From: Chloroflexota bacterium
GTDB lineage: Bacteria; Chloroflexota; Anaerolineae; 4572-78; NAK82
Assembly (NCBI GenBank): GCA_024276515.1
Contig: JAJRXB010000274.1
Location: 1-37,959 of the forward strand
Reading direction: 5' to 3'
Length of the DNA: 37,959 bases
In this document: positions 1 through 7,837 of the stretch, piece by piece
Layout of the letters: each line of letters begins with the position of its first letter
Position numbering within the stretch: position 1 is the stretch's first letter
The notes under the pieces: generated by a model
What the model was told of the DNA's origin: nothing
What the model saw: the letters and a program-made list of their open reading frames with translations, nothing else
Database searches by the model: none
Made by a program: the position numbers and the translations under genes

Positions 1-2188
1 CCACGGCGTCGGCGTCGGCCCTTGTCCTCACCGAGATCCGCCCCAGGAACATATCCGGCAGGATGTCGTCGCCACTCACGCACACGAACCAATTGTCAGA
101 AGGGGTCTCCCCCAGTTCCAGCGTATCAATGAGATGGGTGGGCACGTAGTTGACGTTGCCTGTCCCCAGGTTGTCCTTGTAGTCCATGTTCGCATCACCC
201 ATCAAGAGAACGTACTGGGGGGCTGGCGCAGTCCAATTCTCGTAGGCATACGCCAAAAAGTCCCGGATCGCCTGGGGGTTAAAGATGCCATAGTTGAACT
301 CGTCGTAAACGTCGGTGATCTCGACCGTTGCCGTCCGCAACCCCTGGTTCTCCCGATGAGTGGCCAACGTCAGGGCACTGGTGTAGAAATCCTGGTGGGT
401 GATGATGACGTAGTCAGCGCCGTTGTCGGTAGACCTCAGGTCAGATGGCTCGTCGAGGACGATGCTGACCGGGCTCTTGCGCTGCGGCGGCGTCAGGGCC
501 AGATAGCGCGTGTCCGTCCCGCAGGTGTCTTCGAACCGGGCCAGGTAGGTGCTGCCTGCTGTCTCTACCTCGCCGTTGACGATACGGGTGACGCTGAGCG
601 GATGGGTAACGTCGAATATGTCAACGGTATCGGTGGTGAAATTGCTCACCTCGAACTTGTACGTGCCGGCTCCCGGACCACGGAACCCCAGCACGTCGCC
701 CTCCGCCACGTAGGTGTCCCAGTAGCCGATCTCAAACCAGTTATGGTAGACGATGTCCACCGACGCACCGGTATCGCCTGCCGACTCGACCCTGATCGTA
801 TTGACGCCTTCCAGCAATTGGGTCTGGGATATCGTCGCCTGGTGCTGATACTCGATCTGCCCATCCCACCAGGCGTCGGAGACCAGCGTTCCGTTCAGGT
901 AGATCCGGGTATGGTGATTCGGGTAGGTGGGCGGGTTCGTTTTCCCCCGCAGGGTCACTGTCACCTGGCCCGTATCGCTGATGCCGGCGATGTTGTTCAG
1001 GCCGACAGAGTAGTTTCCCGAGGTTGGGGCGCTGAGTTGTTCCCAAAAATAGTGGTCCTGCCCTTCCCCATTGGGCAGGCCTTGCCAGTATGTGTTGTCC
1101 TCCTCTGCGCGCACGACGTTGTAGAATTCGGTCGGCACCGCTGCTGACCCCGGGGTCCCGTCTCGCTCCGCCATACGCAGCCCGTTTTCTCCCCCATAGG
1201 TTAACCAATACACATTCTCAACGGTAAAGACGTCGGTGATGGCTGTGCCGTAGAACACCAGGTAGTCCCCCGGGTCGAAACTGCCGTCGTTCTCGCCCTG
1301 GAGGTAGATAGGAATTTCGATCCCGCGATTGGTCATCTTGATCGTGCGCGGGTCCAGTTCGGCCAGATCCAGACCTGCGCTTTGCAGGTCGGAGGGGGTG
1401 ACTTCGTAGATTCCATCTTCTGCCACGGATATTTTGAGCGCGGGAGACTGGTTGGCCGTGGCGGACACCTTTCGACCGGGCAGGTTACTGTCTGATTGGT
1501 CGCCGTCGTCTACCTGCCTGCCCAGGCTTGCGTAATTGAGAAGTACGTTTTGCAGGAGCCCTTCGTAGGCCCTGCCACCCGGCCGGCGTGTAGCGTCCGC
1601 TTGCGCCACCGTGCCAAAAGTCACCCTGAGCCGAATGCGGCGATAGAACCTCGCTTCCCCGGTGACCGGGTTGTACTGGAGAGGGTAGATGCGCAGTTGC
1701 ACCACCGCCTGATCGCGCACGTAGCCCGAGAAGCCGATCTCCGCCAGCCGGCCTGGATAGAAGGAGTTGGTGGCGTACACGGCCGCATCGAGGGCGAATT
1801 CAGGCTCAGCGTGCCGAACGCCACCGTTCTCTCTGATGACCAGGGCCGGGCTCGGATACAGGTTGTAGCCGGACAACGTCCGGTAGTCCGACTCCAGAAC
1901 CTCGACGCGGGCACTGCCGCCTGGCGCGCCCAACAGCACTCCCTGCACCGGCACCTGAGGGCTGCCCACCTCCGTCGTCCAGGCCAGACCGGGGAGGGTC
2001 ACCCTGTGATAGGTCACCCCTTCGTGCTCCACGGTTTCCGCGTGGAGGTCTGCCGCGGCGAACTCGAGGACGACGCTCTGGTCATCGGAGTGTAGGAGCC
2101 TGAGGCTCTGAGGCTCAGGGGGGGTGGCACCGAAATTGGTCACTCCACAGATGGCACACAGCGCTACCAGCAGCCCTTTTTTTCTCAT
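1..2188 (-). CDS. Secreted C25-family (gingipain-like) cysteine peptidase, 3' end truncated by window edge
   Basis: Minus-strand frame reads openly from ATG at 2188 (MRKKGLLVALCAICGVTNFGATPPEPQSLRLL...) in the stretches I translated, through ...YVLLMGDANMDYKDNLGTGNVNYVPTHLIDTLELGETPSDNWFVCVSGDDILPDMFLGRISVRTRADADAV at the edge. Signal peptide, C25 N-terminal prodomain style and the YVPT/SDNWFVCVSGDD/PDMFLGRISVRT block of Peptidase_C25. Absent from the ORF track because it has no stop inside the window. Confidence 0.86.
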   Translation of the reverse strand, partial: MRKKGLLVALCAICGVTNFGATPPEPQSLRLLHSDDQSVVLEFAAADLHAETVEHEGVTYHRVTLPGLAWTTEVGSPQVPVQGVLLGAPGGSARVEVLESDYRTLSGYNLYPSPALVIRENGGVRHAEPEFALDAAVYATNSFYPGRLAEIGFSGYVRDQAVVQLRIYPLQYNPVTGEARFYRRIRLRVTFGTVAQADATRRPGGRAYEGLLQNVLLNYASLGRQVDDGDQSDSNLPGRKVSATANQSPALKISVAEDGIYEVTPSDLQSAGLDLAELDPRTIKMTNRGIEIPIYLQGENDGSFDPGDYLVFYGTAITDVFTVENVYWLTYGGENGLRMAERDGTPGSAAVPTEFYNVVRAEEDNTYWQGLPNGEGQDHYFWEQLSAPTSGNYSVGLNNIAGISDTGQVTVTLRGKTNPPTYPNHHTRIYLNGTLVSDAWWDGQIEYQHQATISQTQLLEGVNTIRVESAGDTGASVDIVYHNWFEIGYWDTYVAEGDVLGFRGPGAGTYKFEVSNFTTDTVDIFDVTHPLSVTRIVNGEVETAGSTYLARFEDTCGTDTRYLALTPPQRKSPVSIVLDEPSDLRSTDNGADYVIITHQDFYTSALTLATHRENQGLRTATVEITDVYDEFNYGIFNPQAIRDFLAYAYENWTAPAPQYVLLMGDANMDYKDNLGTGNVNYVPTHLIDTLELGETPSDNWFVCVSGDDILPDMFLGRISVRTRADADAV

Positions 2189-2238
2189 CAAAGACTCCGC
2201 TGAAAAAAACCGGGTTTATCGAATGCCCTCCATTGTGT

Positions 2239-3414
2239 TCATCCGCCGCTCACCAAATCGCAGATCAGTTCTGCCATCTCGTCCAGCCTGCCCACGGAGA
2301 GGCGATAACACCGCATCTGGCTCACCATATCTGCCAGTTCCAGGAACAAGCGTGCGGCGCTACCCTGGTACTCTTGCTGTATGAGAACCGAGTTGCGCCC
2401 GGCCCGAAATCTTCTGACCAGTTCCATCGTCGCTTCTGCGCTGGAGATCGGCTCCAGCCTGGGTGATGCTTCGAAATCGGGCCGGCGCTCGCCACCTTTG
2501 ACCACGTCGAGGATGCGCACTCCCTGCCCCCGGCATATTTCCTCGATCCGAGAAGTGACGGACGTGCCTCTTTCAACGCGCAATCGAAGCGCCGGCAGCG
2601 TGCCCTCCGGCACGCGCTCTACGTCCTTCACCCCCCTGATGCCCCGCATCTCCTCCAACAGGGCGGCGGTGATCCGCTCCGGGAGGAGGTATAGCGTTCG
2701 ATCAGGCTCATCCAGCCCCCTCCCCTCGCTTGAGGGATTCGACAGGACGACGACGTACCCTCCCGGGCACGGCTCACCGAGGCTATCAGGCCGGATGCGT
2801 TCGATGTCGAGGATCAGTTTGTCCCGCCAACTTGTGGCCGGGGCAGAGTGGTGCGCTGTGCCCCTCGGCTCTATTCGGGACGTCGCTGTCGAAGGAGGGG
2901 GTGTGAATCCCCACAGAGCCAGGGTGCCGGGGCGCAGCCGCAGACTGCGGGGAAACGGAGTCAGCCGACGGTGCTGGCGGTCGAAGGCCGCGATCTCGTC
3001 GGAGAGGAACTTGAAGCCCCGTCTCACCAGTTCCAGGATCAGGGTGGTCTTGCCGTGGCCGGAGTAGGCGGGGAAAACGACGCCGTGACCGTTCCAGGAT
3101 ACCACCCCAGCGTGAATCAGAATGTGGCTTCTGACCCGGGCGACGATGGAGTCGAGGATGCGTTCATAAGCCAGATCGACCAGAGAGTCGGAGTCGTCGA
3201 GGGTCAGGACTTGATCGTCAACGACCAGCATCCTCTCTTGGGTCATCACGTAGCAGGTCGTCTGAGTCTCGTCGCAGCCGTCTGCACGGAAGCGCCGATA
3301 CATATCGGCAAACAGGTCCAGGAACTCCCGCGAGTCGGATTGAGCGGCGATCACTACGTCAAAGAAACGGTAGCTGTCGCGGTGGGGAGCGCGGCCCCCA
3401 AACGTCGGCCACAT
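2239..3414 (-). CDS. HPr kinase/phosphorylase-like (HprK-related) kinase of a PqqD/radical SAM module
   Basis: 391 aa ORF; Walker A-like AYSGHGKTTLILELVRRGFKFLSDEIAAFD followed by HprK-style DE(I/V)AA; N-terminal YRFFDV...SREFLDLFADMYRRF; located 15 nt after the radical SAM gene. Confidence 0.75.
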   Translation of the reverse strand: MWPTFGGRAPHRDSYRFFDVVIAAQSDSREFLDLFADMYRRFRADGCDETQTTCYVMTQERMLVVDDQVLTLDDSDSLVDLAYERILDSIVARVRSHILIHAGVVSWNGHGVVFPAYSGHGKTTLILELVRRGFKFLSDEIAAFDRQHRRLTPFPRSLRLRPGTLALWGFTPPPSTATSRIEPRGTAHHSAPATSWRDKLILDIERIRPDSLGEPCPGGYVVVLSNPSSEGRGLDEPDRTLYLLPERITAALLEEMRGIRGVKDVERVPEGTLPALRLRVERGTSVTSRIEEICRGQGVRILDVVKGGERRPDFEASPRLEPISSAEATMELVRRFRAGRNSVLIQQEYQGSAARLFLELADMVSQMRCYRLSVGRLDEMAELICDLVSGG

Positions 3415-3429
3415 CTTGCAGTCTGCAAT

Positions 3430-4809
3430 CTACTGACAGGCTGGCTCCATCGCCAGGTTCTCCCGGCTCAGTTTACGCCCTGCCAGGTTGAAAAAAGTTT
3501 CCCGGTAGAGGTGCTGGCGGAACTCGCAGAGGTCGTCGGTTGCCAGCATTGTACCCTTCTCCCAGAGAATGCTGGCCGGGCAACACGCCTGGCAAAAGTT
3601 TCTCCAATGGCAATGGCGACACTTTTCGATGAGTGTCTTTCTGGCTGCGCAGAAACTCTCCAGCTCCCCCAGATTGGGGGATGCCACAATCTGTCGCAGG
3701 GGCATGCGCTTGACGTTGCCCAGGCGAAAGTCGGGCGTCATCAACATGGAGCAGGGATACACGTCTCCCTGGGCGTCCACAGCGGCGTAGCGGCCAATGC
3801 CACACCACATTCCCTGCTCCGGGACATCGAGAACAAAGCCCTGGAACCCGCCATCAACGGCGATTTTACGAGGGTGGGCAAGGCGTTTATAGACGCAGGC
3901 GTACAGTTGTGCATAGCCCCCGGGCACGGGGCTTATCTCCGTCCAGACAGTCTTCGCTCGCCCCAGCCTTTGGAGAGGCATAAGGCGGAGCCTCACCCCC
4001 ATCCGTTCTGCCAGGTCAATCATATTGGGCACGTCAGCGACGTTGTGCCTCATCACGGTCATACAGAACGCCAGTTCACCGGCGAAGCCACGCCTGCGCA
4101 ACAATTCTACGGCGTGTATGGTCCTGTCGAAGGTTCCCGGGCCTCTGACTCGGTCGTGGACGGCCGGGCTGGCTCCGTCGAGGCTGATCTGGATGACGAG
4201 GTCCAGTTGGCTCAGGGCAGCAGCGGCCTCCTCGTCAATCAGGGTGGCGTTGGTGGTCAGAGAGGTTCGCACCCGCCGGGAGGCGTACCGCAGGACGTCC
4301 AAAACGTCCCCGCGCAACAGGGGCTCTCCGCCGCTCAGGGCCAGCGAGTCGTCGTTGGCCGGGGAGAGTTCGTCTACGAGGCGATATACCTCCACCGTGG
4401 TGAGGGCATCTGATGGCGCTGGCCTGCCCGTCACTGCGCAATGGATGCAACGCAGGTTGCACCTCTCGGTGACGCTGAGATGCAGGTGAAGCGGGCGAGG
4501 AGAAGAGGAGCCCGTTCCACTGGAAGGGGCGTGATCGAGCAAGAAGCCGGCCCGCTCAAGTTGCCGAAGGCAGGCGATGACATCGGCCTGCACCTGATTG
4601 GGTTCCTGGGCATAACGGGTGGCGATGATAGCGGCAATATTTTGTACTGTGTGCTCGCCATCGCACAGCCTTGCGATCTGGAGCCCCACGAGGTTGACCA
4701 CTATCCAAAGGGGCTTTTCGGGATGCAAGAGGAGATGAAGGCCCTCTTTCTCCTCGTGCATCAGTGGGGTCGGAACGTGAGGGGTGTATGAGGGCGTGAA
4801 TTCAGCCAC
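3430..4809 (-). CDS. Radical SAM/SPASM peptide maturase with N-terminal PqqD-like (RRE) domain
   Basis: 459 aa; PqqD-like N-terminus (LWIVVNLVGLQIARLCDGEHTVQNIAAIIATRY...), radical SAM CNLRCIHC (CX3CX2C), SGGEPLLR, C-terminal SPASM cysteines (WCGIGRY...YPCSM...KCRHCHWRNFCQACC...DDLCEF). GTG start with upstream AGAGGAG. Confidence 0.93.
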   Translation of the reverse strand: MAEFTPSYTPHVPTPLMHEEKEGLHLLLHPEKPLWIVVNLVGLQIARLCDGEHTVQNIAAIIATRYAQEPNQVQADVIACLRQLERAGFLLDHAPSSGTGSSSPRPLHLHLSVTERCNLRCIHCAVTGRPAPSDALTTVEVYRLVDELSPANDDSLALSGGEPLLRGDVLDVLRYASRRVRTSLTTNATLIDEEAAAALSQLDLVIQISLDGASPAVHDRVRGPGTFDRTIHAVELLRRRGFAGELAFCMTVMRHNVADVPNMIDLAERMGVRLRLMPLQRLGRAKTVWTEISPVPGGYAQLYACVYKRLAHPRKIAVDGGFQGFVLDVPEQGMWCGIGRYAAVDAQGDVYPCSMLMTPDFRLGNVKRMPLRQIVASPNLGELESFCAARKTLIEKCRHCHWRNFCQACCPASILWEKGTMLATDDLCEFRQHLYRETFFNLAGRKLSRENLAMEPACQ

Positions 4810-4835
4810 AGGCTCCTCTGGAGAATATTCAAAAG

Positions 4836-4997
4836 CTAGCAGCCCACGACTGACCCACTATGGTTGTAGCAGGCTCGGGCTGGTCCCAGTTCCTCCAGAA
4901 TCTCGTCCTTGTCGAGGGTGATGACCTTCGGCGGCTCGTATTTTGGAAGTTCCTCTTCCTTTTCTTTCAAGATTCGCTTTGGCTTCACGTTTTCCAC
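4836..4997 (-). CDS. Putative RiPP precursor peptide (53 aa) for the adjacent radical SAM enzyme
   Basis: GTG start at 4997 preceded by AAGGGAGCAAGCT (GGGAG ribosome-binding-like), TAG at 4836-4838. Translation: VENVKPKRILKEKEEELPKYEPPKVITLDKDEILEELGPARACYNHSGSVVGC*. Charged leader, EILEELGPA motif, short C-terminal core with two Cys; 23 nt after the preceding stop and 26 nt before the radical SAM start. Confidence 0.76.
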   Translation of the reverse strand: MENVKPKRILKEKEEELPKYEPPKVITLDKDEILEELGPARACYNHSGSVVGC

Positions 4998-5020
4998 AGC
5001 TTGCTCCCTTGTTCTCAGAT

Positions 5021-5980
5021 CTAATGCGGCGCAAAGGGCCTGTGTGGCGGGCGGCGAAATGGGCGTGTCACTGTGACTGCCACCGGGCCGTGGGGAGTGC
5101 TCACGCCGTAATAGTCCACGTCTTCCAACCGGTAGTAGAAGGTGCCGTAGCCCGGCGTGTCCAGGAAGCTGTAGCGGGCGCCGGACACCGGGTCGCCCTC
5201 GGCGGCGATGAGCGCGTCGTTGATCCGGGTGTAGGGTCCGTCTTCGGCCGTGGCGCGGTACAGGTTGAAGCCGGCGTTGTCGAGCTCTGTGCCCGTCTCC
5301 CAGGCCAGGGTGACACGGCCAGCACTTGCCTCGGCGGTGAAGGAGGTCAGCGTAATGGCAGTGGGTGGCCCGGTCACGGAGTTGGGGGCCTTGGGGGTGC
5401 CGTTGATAGGGTTGCCGTCGGCGTCCAGCCCGTTGCGCGTCACGCCATCGTTGGTGGCCCAGTTGCTATCGGCATCAGAGGCAGAGGGGGTAATGCGCTC
5501 CATGCTGCGGTAGTCTGGGCTGCCGGTACCGGCCGGCCAGCCGCCGCCGTCGCCGTTGGCGGTGTCAATCAGAGTCCCGGCGTCATCGCGCAGCTCCAAT
5601 TTCTCCCCGGAGTTGCCGAGGGCTCCGGTGTATATCTGGTCGGCGGCGACGTCGCTCACTGCGTTGTCGTCAGTGCGCTCCAACAGGAAATAGCCGTGGG
5701 CGGGAATCGTTTTGCCATTTTTAAGGGTGATGCCTGGTGTCCCATCGGCTGCGGTCAGCGTCCAGCCGCTCAAGTCAATAGCATTGCCGGTGTTGTTGTA
5801 CAGCTCGATCCATTCGTCGGCGGGGCTGGCCGCCGTACCGCCCCAGGCCACCTCGTTGATGACCACGTCCAGGGGTCCAGATCCGGCCTGCTGTGACGGC
5901 GCTGCGTTCACCCATCCCCTGGCGGAGACCAACCCTGCCACGATAACCAACCCCACAAGAACGGGTATGCCTTTTTTCAT
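5021..5980 (-). CDS. Secreted lamin-tail-domain (LTD) protein with C-terminal FN3-like domain
   Basis: Signal peptide MKKGIPVLVGLVIVAGLVSARGWVNA; LTD motifs VVINEVAWGGTAASPADEWIELYNNTGNAIDLSGWTLTAADG; C-terminal ITLTSFTAEASAGRVTLAWETGTELDNAGFNLYRA...YRLEDVDYYGVSTPHGPVAVTV. Confidence 0.85.
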   Translation of the reverse strand: MKKGIPVLVGLVIVAGLVSARGWVNAAPSQQAGSGPLDVVINEVAWGGTAASPADEWIELYNNTGNAIDLSGWTLTAADGTPGITLKNGKTIPAHGYFLLERTDDNAVSDVAADQIYTGALGNSGEKLELRDDAGTLIDTANGDGGGWPAGTGSPDYRSMERITPSASDADSNWATNDGVTRNGLDADGNPINGTPKAPNSVTGPPTAITLTSFTAEASAGRVTLAWETGTELDNAGFNLYRATAEDGPYTRINDALIAAEGDPVSGARYSFLDTPGYGTFYYRLEDVDYYGVSTPHGPVAVTVTRPFRRPPHRPFAPH

Positions 5981-6016
5981 ATCTCCCCCTTTTATTCTGG
6001 GACCTGATCTCTCCTC

Positions 6017-7132
6017 TCACGGCTCGACAGAGAGCCGCTGCTGATAGCCGTACACGGTCAGCGTATACGACCCCAACGCTCGCCGGGCGCCCACACCCCA
6101 CCAATACTCCCCTGGCTGAATGTGCGTGCCGCCGTCCAGCGTACCGTCGAAGGCGACCGACGTGTCCTGGATGAGAGTGGACTGCCAGACGACCTCCGAT
6201 TCTTCTCCGCGGGCCAGGTCTACCCAATACGCCACCGCCTGAGGATAGGCCGCCCATTCAAACACAACAGGGGTTTGGGACGAAAGTGCTGCTGTAGAAA
6301 AAGTGGCATCGGGCTCGGGATTGATCTGTCCGAACCCTGACAACGAGAGTTCAAAGTCGGGCAGTTCGACGACGGCCCCATCTTCTACAGTCACGGGACC
6401 CATCCAGCCCCAACTGACTACCTGATCGATCCCGTATTGGGTGTTCCACTCCTGGGCGAACAGCACGTTGTACCCCCCGCTTGAAGCCTCCAGGTCGGCG
6501 AAGGCGTAAACGCCGTCCGCCCCGACGGTCGTTTCTGCTATCACGTTATAGGTCTGATCCTCCAGCTTGAGCGTCACCCCCTCGCTCGCAGGGGTTCCGT
6601 CCAGGAGCACCCGGCCGGTGATGCGACCGGGCGGAAGAGGGGAGGGCGTCGGCGTGGGTGTATCGGTGGGGGATAGAGATGGCGTGCTCGTGGGTGTGTC
6701 GGTGGGCGTCGGTGGGCTCGTATGGGTATCAGCGGGAGTGGGCGTGTCGGTGAGAGAAGGCGTAGTCGTGTCGGTGGGGATAGGCGCATCCGCGGGTGCG
6801 CCGCCGGGAACCGACGCGGTAGCAGGCGATGGAGAAAGCATATTTGCCGGCGGGAGAGGGGTCTGAGGGGGCGCCGGCGTGGAGGTCGGAGACGAGGTCA
6901 AAGATGGAGTCGGCGTCGCCGGGGCGAGAGAGGCCATCGTCGGGGCAAGGGTGACGTAGGCGACAGGCGAAACGAGCGTCCACGCGGGCGAGCCTATGGG
7001 CAGGTGTTCCGGTCGGTCGGTTGCGCGGTCCAATGCCATCACGCCGATGACCAGTCCGGCCACGATGGCCAACCCGACCATCATTAAAAGAGAGGCACTC
7101 CTGGCCAGCAAGACACTCTTACGAAAGCTCAC
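6017..7132 (-). CDS. Membrane-anchored protein with Thr/Pro-rich linker and carboxypeptidase-regulatory-like domain
   Basis: N-terminal TM segment (SLLMMVGLAIVAGLVIGVMAL), long TPTPT linker, then GRITGRVLLDGTPASEGVTLKLEDQTYNVIAETTVGADGVYAFADLEASSGGYNVLF. Confidence 0.8.
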   Translation of the reverse strand: MSFRKSVLLARSASLLMMVGLAIVAGLVIGVMALDRATDRPEHLPIGSPAWTLVSPVAYVTLAPTMASLAPATPTPSLTSSPTSTPAPPQTPLPPANMLSPSPATASVPGGAPADAPIPTDTTTPSLTDTPTPADTHTSPPTPTDTPTSTPSLSPTDTPTPTPSPLPPGRITGRVLLDGTPASEGVTLKLEDQTYNVIAETTVGADGVYAFADLEASSGGYNVLFAQEWNTQYGIDQVVSWGWMGPVTVEDGAVVELPDFELSLSGFGQINPEPDATFSTAALSSQTPVVFEWAAYPQAVAYWVDLARGEESEVVWQSTLIQDTSVAFDGTLDGGTHIQPGEYWWGVGARRALGSYTLTVYGYQQRLSVEP

Positions 7133-7200
7133 AGGGAACTGCCTTCAGATGACAAACGACAAATTGCAAAATGGCAAGGGGCAAATTGCAGCGCCGGCCA

Positions 7201-7482
7201 TCAGGCCATCTTCTTCAACAGCCCTTTGCCGGCAAAGACCGCCAGCGCCCGCCGGACATCTCCGGCCACGTCGTGTTCATCGGCCCCGGAGAAGCTGGCC
7301 CTGACCGCTCGCTCTATGTCTTCTGCGGTGTGCTCCCCATTGCAAAGTTCCCAGATGAGCTGTGCGGTGGGGTTGAGAATATGAATTGCCTCGTCGTCGG
7401 CGCTATAGAGCAGTGTTTCACCTCCAATATCCTTGACAGTGATGTCCGGCTTGCAGACGGGTTTCGTTATGTTCATTATCAC
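7201..7482 (-). CDS. Stand-alone PqqD-family (RRE) protein
   Basis: 93 aa; KDIGGETLLYSADDEAIHILNPTAQLIWELCNGEHTAEDIERAVRASF, typical PqqD fold sequence; shares the LC(N/D)GEHT block with the N-terminus of the radical SAM protein. Confidence 0.87.
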   Translation of the reverse strand: MIMNITKPVCKPDITVKDIGGETLLYSADDEAIHILNPTAQLIWELCNGEHTAEDIERAVRASFSGADEHDVAGDVRRALAVFAGKGLLKKMA

Positions 7483-7489
7483 TCCTTTT

Positions 7490-7790
7490 ATGCTCCTTGA
7501 GCCACCCCTTCAGGATGGCCGCCGGGTAGGCGAAGGACCGCTCCAACACCGGCCGGCCGCCGACCTTGAAGACCATCAGCAGTTGGCACAGGCCGTAGTC
7601 GAAGGAGAAGGGGAGCACGTTGATGACGGCGAACACACCGCCCGCTTTGAGGGTGGCGAAGATGCCCACCACCGCTTCGACGGAGTTGTTGAGGTAAACC
7701 GCCACCCGGTCGCCGCGCCGAACGCCACCCTCGATCAGGGCGGTTGGCCAGGCGGTCGGCGCTGTGGTGTAGAATGTCCTGGACGAGCAT
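7490..7790 (-). pseudogene. Relic of an AMP-forming acyl-CoA ligase/synthetase
   Basis: MLVQDILHHSADRLANR is followed in another frame by ALIEGGVRRGDRVAVYLNNSVEAVVGIFATLKAGGVFAVIN, joined directly to VLPFSFDYGLCQLLMVFKVGGRPVLERSFAYPAAIL. These are parts of one ligase family with the intervening residues missing, a frame break, and no C-terminal half. Confidence 0.72.
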
Positions 7791-7837
7791 TGGAACCTCC
7801 CTTCGCTGGGGGCTGATGGCTGGTCGCTCCCCAGCCC

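Noticed and set aside
134-1147. 337-aa plus-strand ORF
   Set aside because: Antisense shadow of the C25 peptidase; composition is Val/Gly/Arg-rich with no recognisable motif, while the minus frame gives clear C25 sequence.
2848-4413. 521-aa plus-strand ORF
   Set aside because: Overlaps antisense to the HprK-like and radical SAM genes, which have strong family motifs; long shadow ORFs are expected in GC-rich DNA.
4943-5896. 317-aa plus-strand ORF
   Set aside because: Antisense shadow of the LTD protein and the precursor start; Gly/Val-rich artefact.
6567-6866. 99-aa plus ORF of VGVSVGVG repeats and the opposite-strand TPTPT DNA as a tandem DNA repeat
   Set aside because: Explained by the Thr/Pro-rich linker of the 6017-7132 protein; simple codon repetition, not a CRISPR or VNTR of note.
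7141-7200. acaaacgacaaattgcaaaatggcaaggggcaaattgca low-complexity stretch
   Set aside because: Short A-rich direct repetition without a clear structure or ORF; not enough to call an element.
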